DNA from: Chryseobacterium sp. MEBOG06
Lineage (GTDB): Bacteria; Bacteroidota; Bacteroidia; Flavobacteriales; Weeksellaceae
Direction: 5' to 3'
Assembly: GCF_021869765.1 (NCBI RefSeq)
Contig: NZ_CP084580.1
Location: 2,170,001 to 2,234,000, forward strand
DNA: 64,000 nucleotides
Below, in pieces: positions 35,263 to 44,025 of the stretch. The notes beneath the pieces are model-generated. The model had not been told where the DNA came from. It saw only the letters and a program-made list of their open reading frames with translations, and searched no databases. Both the position numbers and the translations under genes were made by a program. Numbering within the stretch: position 1 is the first letter of the stretch; each line of letters opens with the position of its first letter.

Positions 35263-35835
35263 TTACAGAGCTTTACTATTCAGTCTTACATCTGCTACTT
35301 TTGTTAAAAGAGCATCACATTTCTTTTCTTCATTCAGGGTGGCGAGGAAGTTTTTAAGGCAGAAATCTTCTTTTAAAACTTTGGCATAAGCTGCCAGTGT
35401 TCCGTATGTGGCAATTTCATAATGCTCTACTTTTTGTGCTGCTGCTATGATACCTGCATCTCTTACAGAGCCTGGTTTTGTTTCTTCCATAATGCTTTTA
35501 CCCTCATCCAGCAGCCCCTGCATGGCATCACATTTCTTGGCTTGCGGTCTTTTTTTCAGGGATTTAAAACATTCCTGAAGCCTTTTTACATGAACTTCTG
35601 TTTCCATTAAGTGGCTTTCAATGGCAGCTTTAAGTTTTTTATCGGTAGCATTTTTATGCATTTTAGGCAATGCTTTCACAAGTGCTTTTTCAGCCCAGTA
35701 AATATCTTTCAGTGAATCTTCAAATAAGTCTTTCAGCTCTTTGGCTGCATTCTTTTTAGCTGGTGTTTTAGCTGATTTCTTTGCAGGGGTTGATTTCCCA
35801 GTGCTTGTTTTTTTTCCGGTTGTTCTTGTTGCCAT
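35263..35835 (-). CDS. YciE/YciF-like ferritin-like protein
   Basis: A 190-residue protein. Start at 35835 (MATRTTGKK); the longer frame to 35883 is unlikely. The N-terminal ~30 residues are Lys/Ala/Thr-rich (TGKKTSTGKSTPAKK), like histone-tail or DNA-binding extensions of other stress proteins. The remainder is a ferritin-like helical bundle of the DUF892/YciF type, with KDLFEDSLKDIYWAEKALVKALPKM, LMETEVHVKRLQECF and AAQKVEHYEIATYGTLAAYA holding the carboxylate/His ligands. These proteins are induced by general stress in enterobacteria; metal binding is predicted, with function unresolved. Location is cytosolic. It is monocistronic. Confidence 0.88.
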   Translation of the reverse strand: MATRTTGKKTSTGKSTPAKKSAKTPAKKNAAKELKDLFEDSLKDIYWAEKALVKALPKMHKNATDKKLKAAIESHLMETEVHVKRLQECFKSLKKRPQAKKCDAMQGLLDEGKSIMEETKPGSVRDAGIIAAAQKVEHYEIATYGTLAAYAKVLKEDFCLKNFLATLNEEKKCDALLTKVADVRLNSKAL

Positions 35836-36039
35836 AATAATAAATTTAGTGGTGAATGTTAACAGGTGCAATTTTAAGGCCATCTGCTTTAATGGATGAT
35901 GTTATAGATTATATCTTTATGATCTGGCTCATAAAAATACAACAGGATTTTACATACATTAGTGAAATATTACCAGACAACATTGCATTTCTTTTACAGT
36001 TTCAGGTTTGAAATATTGTTTTGTAGAATCCCCCTAATT

Positions 36040-36459
36040 ATGAAAAATAATTTTTTTGACCGGTTTTCGGACCGTGCAGTATGTTTTACAGGAAGCGCCG
36101 GAGCATTTGCTGGAGCAAGTTTAATGGTGCTTATCTGGGCTGCTACCGGGCCCGTATTTAAATTTTCAGAAGTCTGGCAGATGGTAATCAATACCGGAAC
36201 GACTATTATTACCTTTCTTATGGTATTCCTTATTCAGAAAGCACAAAATAAAGACTCAAAAGCAATCCAGATCAAACTTAACGAACTTATTGCCAGCCAT
36301 AAGGCCGCAAGTAATCAGATGGTTGCTATCGAAGATCTGACAGAAGATGAACTTGATCAGCTTCATCAACTTTACGAAAAACTGGGAAAATATCCCGGAA
36401 ATAAAAATAAATCAGCTGGAAAAAATAATGCTCCGCAAATGCAGGATCGTTATAAATAG
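36040..36459 (+). CDS. Low-affinity iron permease-like membrane protein
   Basis: A 139-residue protein starting at MKNNFFDRFSD (36040). The longer frame from 35962 adds an unrelated leader. Two or three hydrophobic segments (FTGSAGAFAGASLMVLIWAA; WQMVINTGTTIITFLMVFLIQ) are followed by QNKDSKAIQIKLNELIASH and an acidic, charged tail ending in a helix EDELDQLHQLYEKL. The NTGTTIITFLMVFLIQ-x-x-QNKD-x-KAIQ pattern matches the low-affinity iron permease family (PF04120). In bacteria this family's transport role is unproven. It is a single gene, convergent to nothing immediate. Confidence 0.88.
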   Translation: MKNNFFDRFSDRAVCFTGSAGAFAGASLMVLIWAATGPVFKFSEVWQMVINTGTTIITFLMVFLIQKAQNKDSKAIQIKLNELIASHKAASNQMVAIEDLTEDELDQLHQLYEKLGKYPGNKNKSAGKNNAPQMQDRYK

Positions 36460-36706
36460 CGGCATATATTAAAATTTATATTTCCGTATTGACCTACAAT
36501 AGATGTCTAGGGCAATAATATATCTTCAAAAAAATGAATTATTTCTGAGTAGTAACCGCACCAGTATTACACAGGATCAACTGTTCAATGTCGTACAGAA
36601 GTGGGCTATACCCTGTTTCTATTGAATGGTATCATAAAAGAACCCGCCCTTTAGGGGCGGATTCAGTAGATAAAACATCTCATTTTTTTAATTAGACAAC
36701 AATAAA

Positions 36707-36740
36707 AAGCACAGCCGACAATGCTGTGCTTAAATTTTTA
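36707..36740. terminator. Probable bidirectional terminator
   Basis: A perfect 9-bp stem AAGCACAGC / GCTGTGCTT. The plus strand continues AAATTTTT, and the minus strand ends in TTTTTATTG. Confidence 0.7.
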
Positions 36741-36869
36741 TTTCAAATTTAATTGCAATTTCAATAGTAGTAAGAAAAGCAAATAAAGTTTCCACTTCGA
36801 TTATTATTACATAGTAAATGTAGGAATATTTTTAATATGAAACATGAATTTAATGTTAAAATTCACAAG

Positions 36870-36893
36870 TTATCCACATTTTTTTGTGGATAA
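36870..36893. promoter_or_regulatory. Inverted pair of perfect DnaA boxes
   Basis: TTATCCACA (36870-36878) and TGTGGATAA (36885-36893) are consensus DnaA boxes in opposite orientation with a TTTTTT spacer. Together they form a 24-bp perfect inverted repeat in an AT-rich gap. This could be a DnaA-binding locus or a minor part of an origin; a lone pair is not enough to call oriC. Confidence 0.6.
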
Positions 36894-36935
36894 GTCTGCC
36901 GAAGCTAAGACAATTCCCTGCAGACATTGAAGAAA

Positions 36936-37709
36936 TTATTGTTCATCCAGATATTTTAATATGAAATCATTAAGCATCTTTTTTTCGTCATCACTGCCTT
37001 TATTATCCATATGGCCATGGTTAATTGAGGTCGGCTGTACTGTTATATGATATCTTTTTTGCTCTTCAGCATTAGGCAGTACGCCTTCATCAGCAGGATA
37101 ATCATTGGAACGGAGGGTATACATTTTGGGAATTGAAGTTCTGGGAAGAAACATTCTCCGGTTGTCCATCGTAATGATTTTATAAACGAGGTTGGGATGC
37201 TGATTACCGAATAGAGCTGCCATATCACCACCATTGGAATGTCCTATAAGGGTGAGGTGCTGATAATCGAGATGAGGTTTCAATTTTTTAAGCTCATTCA
37301 AAACAAACAGGATATTATCTGAACCATTTTGCCAGAAGGGACGTCTTACGATTTGCAGATTACCTTCTACCGGAAGAAGATGATCCGTGGGAAGCTCGTG
37401 TTGAATACTTACCGTAAAGTATCCTTTTGAAGCCAGTTTTTCAGTTAAATAAGAATATGCAAAATAATCCCCGCCCTTATTAAATCCATATCCGTGACTG
37501 AAAATAACAATTTTCTGATTCGGAACTGCTGTATTGGTTTTTGGGACGTAAAAAGCTACAGGAACTTTTCTATTCCTGCTTTCGTCCAATAAGGTTAAAG
37601 TATCCCGCTTTACTTCATAATCATTATAAGAAGTTGTGTTTTTCTTTACCGAACAATTCGTAAAAAACAAAAGGAGAGGAAACCATGAAAATATTTTTTT
37701 ATATTTCAT
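36936..37709 (-). CDS. Alpha/beta hydrolase lipoprotein
   Basis: A 257-residue lipoprotein (lipobox FTNC, Cys19) with an alpha/beta-hydrolase body. The oxyanion segment IVIFSHGYGFNKGGD precedes the nucleophile elbow GHSNGG (Ser158). A Asp-containing loop and a C-terminal His in SINHGHMDNKGSDD (His in the NHGHM run) complete a likely triad. Families such as dienelactone-hydrolase-like and chlorophyllase/PET-hydrolase-like proteins share these features, but the substrate is unknown. It should be in the periplasm or outer membrane. It is monocistronic and precedes the long intergenic region with the DnaA boxes. Confidence 0.82.
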   Translation of the reverse strand: MKYKKIFSWFPLLLFFTNCSVKKNTTSYNDYEVKRDTLTLLDESRNRKVPVAFYVPKTNTAVPNQKIVIFSHGYGFNKGGDYFAYSYLTEKLASKGYFTVSIQHELPTDHLLPVEGNLQIVRRPFWQNGSDNILFVLNELKKLKPHLDYQHLTLIGHSNGGDMAALFGNQHPNLVYKIITMDNRRMFLPRTSIPKMYTLRSNDYPADEGVLPNAEEQKRYHITVQPTSINHGHMDNKGSDDEKKMLNDFILKYLDEQ

Positions 37710-37789
37710 TGGAGGAATTCTGTTATATTAATTTTTTCCGAAGATAAAAAAACTATGTTGTAATAGTAAAGGAGCTGGGAATGTTTAAC

Positions 37790-37824
37790 AAAAAAGCTAT
37801 CACAATATCATGATAGCTTTTTTT
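37790..37824 (-). terminator. Rho-independent terminator
   Basis: A 13-bp stem AAAAAAGCTATCA / TGATAGCTTTTTT with an 8-nt loop lies between the methyltransferase and hydrolase genes and has a T run on both strands. Confidence 0.88.
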
Positions 37825-37843
37825 AATTTTTAAAACGGTCCTT

Positions 37844-38611
37844 TTATTTTTTACGTCCGTAGATCAGAATACGTTTAAATGCATAAATGGCCGGATATTT
37901 TGTAAACCTTTTGGCAATACGTGCTTTGAATTCCGTAATGAAAGTTTCTTTTTGCTCATGCTCCAGCCGCTCAAGATAAGGTAATAATGCAGTTCCTGAA
38001 ATAAATTCATATAGAGCTTCACCGTCTTCTGCAATGATAGGATAAACTTTCTGGGAGATTTCTATGTCCTCAATTCCGTTGTCAAACAGAATCTGTGCAT
38101 ATTCATCCATTGAAAGGACGGGAGAGTCTCGCTTAAAATGTTTTAAATAGGATATATAAGGTTCTTCATCTACCATTTCCATGAGAATCTGATTCAGTAT
38201 ATTTTCATTCTGAACAGGCATCTGAATGGCTAGCTGGCCTGCAGGGGATAAGAGTTCTATTACTTTAGGAAATAAAGTTTCGTGATCATCTGCCCATTGT
38301 AAAGCAGCATTGCTAAAAACTAAATCCCATTTTTCTTCTGATTTCACAGTTTCTTCAATGGACTGAAGCTTAAAGCGTAGATTTTCATTTTCATACTTTT
38401 TAGATTTTTCAAGCATCTGTACAGACGAATCTATTCCTAAAAATGAAGATCCCGGCAGTTTTTCTGTTAAGATAGACGCCTGCTCTCCTGTTCCACACCC
38501 TAAATCAATAGCTTTTATATTGCTTTCAGGTTTGATAAGTGCTGCCAAATCATAAAATGGTTTGTAGCGTACATCTTTGTACTGGTCATATAATTCCGGA
38601 TTCCAAGGCAT
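37844..38611 (-). CDS. tam: Trans-aconitate 2-methyltransferase-like SAM methyltransferase
   Basis: A 255-residue class I SAM-dependent methyltransferase. The start MPWNPELYDQYKDVRYKPFYDL matches the usual opening of Tam proteins. Motif I DLGCGTGE (residues 36-43) binds SAM, LGIDSS is the second acidic strand and SNAALQW the conserved loop of the Tam family. Tam methylates trans-aconitate, relieving inhibition of aconitase. Other members of this WNP-Y-D family act on related small acids. Cytosolic. Transcribed between terminators, so a single-gene unit. Confidence 0.85.
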   Translation of the reverse strand: MPWNPELYDQYKDVRYKPFYDLAALIKPESNIKAIDLGCGTGEQASILTEKLPGSSFLGIDSSVQMLEKSKKYENENLRFKLQSIEETVKSEEKWDLVFSNAALQWADDHETLFPKVIELLSPAGQLAIQMPVQNENILNQILMEMVDEEPYISYLKHFKRDSPVLSMDEYAQILFDNGIEDIEISQKVYPIIAEDGEALYEFISGTALLPYLERLEHEQKETFITEFKARIAKRFTKYPAIYAFKRILIYGRKK

Positions 38612-38665
38612 AAAATAATTTTAAAATAAATGTTCAAAAAGTCTGCCATCCATTATTCAGCTCAT

Positions 38666-38697
38666 TAAAAAGCGACTGTTTTTGAAACAGTCGCTTT
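38666..38697 (-). terminator. Rho-independent terminator of uvrA
   Basis: A 13-bp stem AAAGCGACTGTTT / AAACAGTCGCTTT with a 3-nt loop, ending in TTTTT on the minus strand, 8 bp past the uvrA stop. Confidence 0.9.
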
Positions 38698-38704
38698 CAA
38701 TTTA

Positions 38705-41509
38705 TTACTCAAGCTTTTCTTTAATATATTTAGCGGTATAAGACTTTTTATTTTTTACCAGATCTTCAGGAGTTCCGGTAAAGACTACTTCTCCACCATG
38801 TTTTCCTGCTTCCGGGCCTATATCTATGATATAATCAGCACATTTGATGATATCCGGCTGGTGCTCAATCACAATCACGGAATGTCCGAGATCAATTAAT
38901 GCCTGCAGTGACTTCAGTAATTTCTGAATATCATGGAAGTGAAGACCTGTGGAAGGCTCATCAAAGATAAAAAGGGTCTTATCTGTAGTTACTCCTTTTA
39001 CAAGGAATGAAGCGAGCTTTACACGCTGCGCTTCACCACCGGAAAGGGTAGAAGAGCTTTGTCCAAGCTGTAGGTAACCTAAGCCCACTTCCTGTAGCGG
39101 TCTCAGCTTCGTTACGATCTTTTCTTCATTATTATCCTTAAAGAATTCCAATGCTTCATCTACAGTCATATGAAGAATATCGGAGATATTTTTTTCATCA
39201 AATCTCACTTCAAGGATCTCATTTTTGAATCGCGTTCCTTTACATACTTCACATTCAAGCTCAATATCTGCCATGAACTGCATGGAAACATTGATTACTC
39301 CTTCACCTTTACATTCATCACATCTTCCGCCATCTACGTTGAAAGAGAAATGTTTTGGCTTATAACCCATCATTTTGGCCACTTTCTGCTTGGCAAAAAG
39401 ATCACGGATGTCATCATAAGCTTTTAGATAAGTAACCGGATTGGAACGTGATGATTTTCCGATAGGATTCTGGTCGATCAGCTCGATATTTTTAATCAGT
39501 TTTTTTGGAAACTCTACTGAATCGTAATCCCCCTTTTTACCTCCCATTCCCAGCTGAATCTGAATATCATTGGTAAGAATCTCTTTCATCAGGGTAGATT
39601 TTCCACTTCCTGAAACTCCGGAGATGACTACCAGGCTTTCAAGAGGAACGTCTACATCTATATTTTTAAGATTATTCTGACGGGCTCCTTTGATGTGAAT
39701 CCATTCTTTCGCTTTTCTGCGTTTTTCAGGAACTTTTATTTCCAGCCTTCCGGTAAGGTATTCTGAAGTAAGGGTATTGGCTTTCTTTAAATCTTTATAA
39801 TCTCCTGCAAATACCAATTCTCCGCCAAGGTAACCTGCCTCCGGCCCGATGTCAATGATATAATCAGCGGCACGCATTACATCTTCATCATGTTCTACAA
39901 CAATTACGGTATTGCCCAGATCACGGAGGTTTTTCAGTACCTCGATAAGGTTCTCAGTATCTTTGGAGTGAAGACCAATGGAAGGTTCATCCAGAATATA
40001 AATAGAGCCTACCAGCGAGCTTCCCAAACTTGTTGCCAGGTTAATTCTCTGGCTTTCTCCACCGGATAAGGTGTTGGAGGTTCTGTTTAATGTTAAATAT
40101 CCTAATCCTACTTTCAATAAGAATTCCAGACGGGTTGTTATTTCGTATAATAATCTTTTGGCTACTTCTTTATCGTGTGCAGACAGTTTTAAACCATTGA
40201 TTAATGGTTCCAGCTCATCCAGTGGAAGCTCAATCATGGATTGGATATTGTGGCCGTCTATTTTTACCCAGCTTGTTTCTTCACGAAGTCTCAATCCTTC
40301 GCAGGTAGGGCAAAGGGTTTTTCCCCGGTAACGGGAGAGCATAACCCGGTATTGAATTTTATACAGATTTTCTTCAAGCATTTTGAAGAAATTATTAATG
40401 CACGGGAAAGTGCTTTTTCCGTCACCTTTCCAAAGGAAATTTTTCTGTTCTTTGGTAAGCTGGTGGTAAGGTTTATGAATAGGGAAATCTCCGGCTTTTT
40501 TAATAAAGTCTTTCTTCCATTCACTCATTGTTTCTCCTTTCCAGCAGGCAATGGCATCTTCATAGACTGATAGTGTCTTATTCGGCACCACAAGGTCTTC
40601 ATCAATTCCTATTACTTTTCCGTACCCTTCACAGGCAGGGCATGCGCCATACGGATTATTAAAACTGAAAAAATGAACATTCGGTTCAAGGAATTCCATT
40701 CCGTCCAGTTCAAATTTATTGGAAAACTCCTTTACTTTTCCGGTATCTGTATTTTTTAATGAACAGTGACCACGCCCTTCATAAAATGCCATCTGAATAG
40801 AATCTGCAAGCCTCTGTAAGAAACTTTCATCCTCTTCATAAGCAAAACGGTCGATCACAAGATTAATCAGCATCCCTTTTTCAGGAACAAAACCAAAACT
40901 TTCCAGATCTTCAATTCCTGCCAGATTTCCGTTGATTTCAAGTCTTGTGAAACCTGCCAGCTTTAAAATATTCAGCGTTTCTTTAAAATTGTCAGCATCA
41001 TACTCCAAAGGAGCGGTAAGCAGAAAAGAAGTGTCTTTTTTTGAAGCTTTAATGAAATCCACTACATCAGAAACCGAATCTTTTTTCACCTCTTCACCGG
41101 AAACCGGAGAAAATGTTTTCCCGATCCTGGCAAATAAAAGCTTCATATAATCATAGATCTCTGTAGAAGTTCCTACGGTAGATCTTGGGTTGGAAGAAAT
41201 AACTTTCTGCTGGATGGCAATAGAAGGAGCAAGCCCTTTAATATCATCCACTTTTGGTTTTTCAAGTTTACCCAGGAACTGACGGGCATAAGAGCTCAAA
41301 CTTTCAACATACCTTCTCTGTCCTTCGGCATAGATGGTATCAAAGGCAAGTGATGATTTACCGCTTCCTGAAACTCCTGTAATAACGATCAGTTTATTTT
41401 TAGGAATCAGGACGTCTATATGTTTCAGATTGTTAAGATGTGCATTCTTAACGAAAATCTGTTTTTTTATATCTATTTCTGTCGTGTTAGCCATATTTTG
41501 TTTATTCAT
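38705..41509 (-). CDS. uvrA: Excinuclease ABC subunit A
   Basis: A 934-residue damage-recognition ATPase of nucleotide-excision repair. It has the two ABC modules: first Walker A GVSGSGKSSL and signature LSGGESQR, second Walker A GVSGSGKSTL and LSGGEAQR with IFDEPSTGLH Walker B. Zinc-finger cysteines are visible as CPACEGYG, CPTCEGLR, CDECKGEG and CEVCKGTR. The length matches the family. UvrA dimer binds UvrB and scans DNA. The start at 41509 is used; a second ATG five codons later (MANTTEID) is equally possible. A -7 box at 41700 suggests a 180-nt leader. No SOS box was recognised, as expected for a poorly known Bacteroidota SOS motif. Confidence 0.97.
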   Translation of the reverse strand: MNKQNMANTTEIDIKKQIFVKNAHLNNLKHIDVLIPKNKLIVITGVSGSGKSSLAFDTIYAEGQRRYVESLSSYARQFLGKLEKPKVDDIKGLAPSIAIQQKVISSNPRSTVGTSTEIYDYMKLLFARIGKTFSPVSGEEVKKDSVSDVVDFIKASKKDTSFLLTAPLEYDADNFKETLNILKLAGFTRLEINGNLAGIEDLESFGFVPEKGMLINLVIDRFAYEEDESFLQRLADSIQMAFYEGRGHCSLKNTDTGKVKEFSNKFELDGMEFLEPNVHFFSFNNPYGACPACEGYGKVIGIDEDLVVPNKTLSVYEDAIACWKGETMSEWKKDFIKKAGDFPIHKPYHQLTKEQKNFLWKGDGKSTFPCINNFFKMLEENLYKIQYRVMLSRYRGKTLCPTCEGLRLREETSWVKIDGHNIQSMIELPLDELEPLINGLKLSAHDKEVAKRLLYEITTRLEFLLKVGLGYLTLNRTSNTLSGGESQRINLATSLGSSLVGSIYILDEPSIGLHSKDTENLIEVLKNLRDLGNTVIVVEHDEDVMRAADYIIDIGPEAGYLGGELVFAGDYKDLKKANTLTSEYLTGRLEIKVPEKRRKAKEWIHIKGARQNNLKNIDVDVPLESLVVISGVSGSGKSTLMKEILTNDIQIQLGMGGKKGDYDSVEFPKKLIKNIELIDQNPIGKSSRSNPVTYLKAYDDIRDLFAKQKVAKMMGYKPKHFSFNVDGGRCDECKGEGVINVSMQFMADIELECEVCKGTRFKNEILEVRFDEKNISDILHMTVDEALEFFKDNNEEKIVTKLRPLQEVGLGYLQLGQSSSTLSGGEAQRVKLASFLVKGVTTDKTLFIFDEPSTGLHFHDIQKLLKSLQALIDLGHSVIVIEHQPDIIKCADYIIDIGPEAGKHGGEVVFTGTPEDLVKNKKSYTAKYIKEKLE

Positions 41510-41699
41510 AAAGTTACTGAGCAGTTTATAATCTATCTGTCAGTAATGGTGTTATGCCATAGAATACTCCATGCTTTGGTCGTTAATTGAACTTTTAAAT
41601 ATCTTTCTCGTTTATTTGATATCCCGTAATCTGTTTTTCAGAATACTGCATAAAAAAATCGTTCGAAAAATAATCTTTTCATCGTAAAATTAAGACCCA

Positions 41700-41707
41700 C
41701 AAAATTA
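41700..41707 (-). promoter_or_regulatory. Possible -7 box of uvrA
   Basis: TAATTTTG on the minus strand fits TAnnTTTG. It is 190 bp before the uvrA start, with no clear -33. Confidence 0.35.
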
Positions 41708-41960
41708 CGAATTTTTGATGAAAATTATACGCTTCTATCAAGACTAAAATGATATAGATATAAACATAATATAGATAGGTGATGAAGAAATATAAGCTGG
41801 ATCAAAATAAAAAAAAGTTCAACTTTGTAGACTTATTCTGTTTCTTACACTTATTTTTACTGTCGTATAGATGGTTTTGTGATTTCTAATGTTAATTTTT
41901 ATATGGGTATTGTTTTATATTTTAATTTTTTTTAAAATTGCATTCATAAATTTGTAATAT

Positions 41961-42065
41961 AGAAATGGTAAAATTATTCAGAGATCTGGTTACACATTTA
42001 ATGAGAAAAAGATAATAATTACTCCCTCACACACAAGATGCAGCTTCCTTCCTGCGTCTTTTTTT
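41961..42065 (+). ncRNA. Candidate short RNA or leader with short reading frame
   Basis: A -7 box TAAATTTG (41947-41954) and a terminator hairpin (AAGATGCAG / CTGCGTCTT with a G-U pair, 42035-42060, then five T) bracket about 105 nt. It contains a 16-codon frame from ATG 41965 (MVKLFRDL.., stop 42013), which may be a short peptide or a chance frame. A separate promoter follows, so it is not simply the receptor's leader. Confidence 0.4.
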
Positions 42066-42078
42066 ATGACAAGTATCA

Positions 42079-42110
42079 TTTGCCTGTCTTGGCGAACTCC
42101 CTTACTTTTG
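42079..42110 (+). promoter_or_regulatory. Promoter of the TonB-dependent receptor
   Basis: TTTG (42079-42082) and TACTTTTG (42103-42110), separated by 20 bp, form an almost ideal Bacteroidota TTTG/TAnnTTTG promoter, with expected start near 42117 and ATG at 42142. Confidence 0.75.
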
Positions 42111-42141
42111 ACGCTTCTATTAAAAAACTACGGAAACGATT

Positions 42142-43953
42142 ATGATCAAAAAGATAGGAAGTGCTTTTTTTCTGGGATGTTTGCTTTGGGTAAATGCACA
42201 GGAAAAGGCAACGGATATTGAAAGCATTGAATTTCAGGGAAAATTTATCTCTACACCTTATAAAAGCGCCAACCAGAACATTACGGTTATTACCAAAGAA
42301 GAAATTACCAATTCTCCAGCAAAAAGTATTGATGAGATTCTGCAGCAGGTTCCGGGCATGGATATCAGAAGGAGAGGAGCCAATGGAGTTCAGAGTGATA
42401 TCGGTTTTCGCGGCAGTTCTTTCGAACAGGTATTATTGCTTTTGAATGGGATCAGAATGAATGATTCCCAGACCGGACATAATAATATGAATATTCCGGT
42501 AGATCTGGAAGATGTAGAGAAAATAGAGATCATAAAAGGCCCTGCTGCCAGACGTTTCGGGCAGAATGCGTATGCAGGTGTTATCAATATCATTACTAAA
42601 ACGACTCCTGGAAAAAGGGTTAAAATAAGCGGGGAAGGCGGAGATTATGGCTCTTATGGTCTCGGATTCAATGCTCAGATAGGTAATGAAAAATTTTCAA
42701 ATTCACTTCAGGCCAACTCAGCGTCCTCTGAAGGCTATATGTACAATACAGACTATGAGATCAGAAATGTCTTCTATCAGGGAAAACTGAATATTAAAAA
42801 CGGGGATCTGAAACTTCAGGCTGGTTTTTCTGAAAAGAAATTTGGCGCAAACGGATTTTATGCTTCTAAAGACGCTACCAAACAATATGAAGAGACACAG
42901 GCATCTATTGTAAGCCTGGCCCACCAGCAGACTTTTGGAAAGCTGAAGCTCAGTTCAAATGTTTACTGGAGAAGGGGACAGGATATGTATCTTTATGACA
43001 GATGGAACCCGGGAGTTTACAGAAATATGCACATTGGGAATAATATAGGAGGTGAAGTGAATTCCAGTTACCAATGGGGCCTGGGAACTACCGGAGTAGG
43101 GATTGAGCTGAGAAAGGAATTTCTGGCAAGCAGTAATCTGGGAGACAGAAACCGTTTCGTTTCCCAGGTATTCTTTGAACATCATTTCTCCTTGCTGGAT
43201 AAAAAATTAAATATCAGTCCGGGAATTTCATGGGCTAATTATTCTAAAGAAGGAAACTTCTTCTATCCGGGGCTTGATGTGGGATATAACTTTAATCCAA
43301 ACAATAAAATCTACGGAAACATTGCAAAAGTACACCGCATTCCGACTTTTACCGATCTGTACTATGTAAGTAAAACGGAACAGGGAAATCCTGATCTGCT
43401 TTCTGAAAATGCGATTTCATCAGAAGTGGGATACCAATACCAAAACAGTAGAATTTTAGCCAAAATAAGTGGATTTATGAGGAATTCAAGCAATTCTATT
43501 GATTGGGTAAAAAAAGATCTGAAAGATCCGGTTTGGTACGCTCAAAATGTAGGAGACATCAAAACCAAAGGAATTGAATTTGAATGGAGTCACAAGGCTG
43601 CAGACTGGTTGAAATATACGGTAGGATATACATACATTGATAGTAAATTTACGGAATCAAACGGATTGGTTTCCAGATATATCCTTGATAATCTGAAGCA
43701 TCAGTTTATTTCAAAGCTAGAGACGAAATTCCTGAAAAACTTCACCAATGAATTGGTTTACCGATATAACGAAAGAGTGAATCTGGGAACGTATAACCTT
43801 CTTGATGAGAAATTGAGTTTTGCCGGAAAAGATTATTCAGTGTATGTTTTGATTAATAATATTACTAATACAAAATACACGGAAGCATTTGGTGTGGGAA
43901 TGCCTCAAAGGTGGTTCCATATTGGTTTTTCTTACACAATTAATATTAAGTAG
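42142..43953 (+). CDS. TonB-dependent outer-membrane receptor
   Basis: A 603-residue receptor. Signal MIKKIGSAFFLGCLLWVNAQ is followed directly by an N-terminal plug (about residues 40-150: ITVITKEEITNSPAKSIDEILQQVPGMDIRRRGANG, then IGFRGSSFEQVLLLLNGIRMND and EKIEIIKGPAARRFGQNAYAGVINIITK), typical of the plug domain. The 22-strand beta-barrel ends with aromatic FSYTINIK. There is no carboxypeptidase-like extension, so it is not SusC type. The size and lack of a sugar-binding SusD partner point to siderophore, cobalamin or metal uptake; it resembles BtuB/CirA. No riboswitch was seen. A DUF2490 protein follows, and a 21-stranded-like porin partner is possible. Confidence 0.92.
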   Translation: MIKKIGSAFFLGCLLWVNAQEKATDIESIEFQGKFISTPYKSANQNITVITKEEITNSPAKSIDEILQQVPGMDIRRRGANGVQSDIGFRGSSFEQVLLLLNGIRMNDSQTGHNNMNIPVDLEDVEKIEIIKGPAARRFGQNAYAGVINIITKTTPGKRVKISGEGGDYGSYGLGFNAQIGNEKFSNSLQANSASSEGYMYNTDYEIRNVFYQGKLNIKNGDLKLQAGFSEKKFGANGFYASKDATKQYEETQASIVSLAHQQTFGKLKLSSNVYWRRGQDMYLYDRWNPGVYRNMHIGNNIGGEVNSSYQWGLGTTGVGIELRKEFLASSNLGDRNRFVSQVFFEHHFSLLDKKLNISPGISWANYSKEGNFFYPGLDVGYNFNPNNKIYGNIAKVHRIPTFTDLYYVSKTEQGNPDLLSENAISSEVGYQYQNSRILAKISGFMRNSSNSIDWVKKDLKDPVWYAQNVGDIKTKGIEFEWSHKAADWLKYTVGYTYIDSKFTESNGLVSRYILDNLKHQFISKLETKFLKNFTNELVYRYNERVNLGTYNLLDEKLSFAGKDYSVYVLINNITNTKYTEAFGVGMPQRWFHIGFSYTINIK

Positions 43954-44004
43954 ATGTTAATTATGTGTGAATGAAAGTTAATATTAACAAATTGTTAAAA
44001 AATA

Positions 44005-44012
44005 TACATTTG
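44005..44012 (+). promoter_or_regulatory. -7 box before the DUF2490 gene
   Basis: TACATTTG fits TAnnTTTG and lies 14 bp before ATG 44026. No -33 at the standard distance, so weak. Confidence 0.4.
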
Positions 44013-44025
44013 CAAAAATTTTTTT

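Larger units (their letters stand above)
36460..36935. other. Intergenic stretch, 476 bp, with hairpins and DnaA boxes
   Basis: No gene assigned. A frame of 40 codons (36503-36625, +) has no known motif. It holds a short GC-rich hairpin (CCGCCC / GGGCGG, 36644-36660) without a T run, a terminator-like hairpin at 36707 and an AT-rich stretch ending in the inverted DnaA-box pair at 36870. Confidence 0.5.
41510..42141. other. Intergenic stretch, 632 bp, with uvrA leader, possible short RNA and TonB-receptor promoter
   Basis: Very AT-rich. It holds the uvrA -7 box (41700-41707), a tandem ATATAGATA pair at 41752 and 41769, a -7 box at 41947, the possible short RNA at 41961-42065 and the receptor promoter at 42079. 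No gene longer than 16 codons is supported. Confidence 0.5.

Noticed and set aside
36503..36625. 40-codon frame in the intergenic stretch
   Set aside because: No motif, no clear promoter or RBS, and frames of this length are expected by chance.
36644..36660. GC-rich hairpin as a terminator
   Set aside because: Only six base pairs and no T run on either strand.
36870..36893. oriC call from the DnaA-box pair
   Set aside because: Only two boxes, no dnaA or other origin genes, no AT-rich unwinding repeats established, and local gene orientation does not diverge as at an origin.
42066..42141. Cobalamin riboswitch before the TonB receptor
   Set aside because: The leader after the promoter is only about 25 nt, too short, and no B12-box-like sequence was seen.
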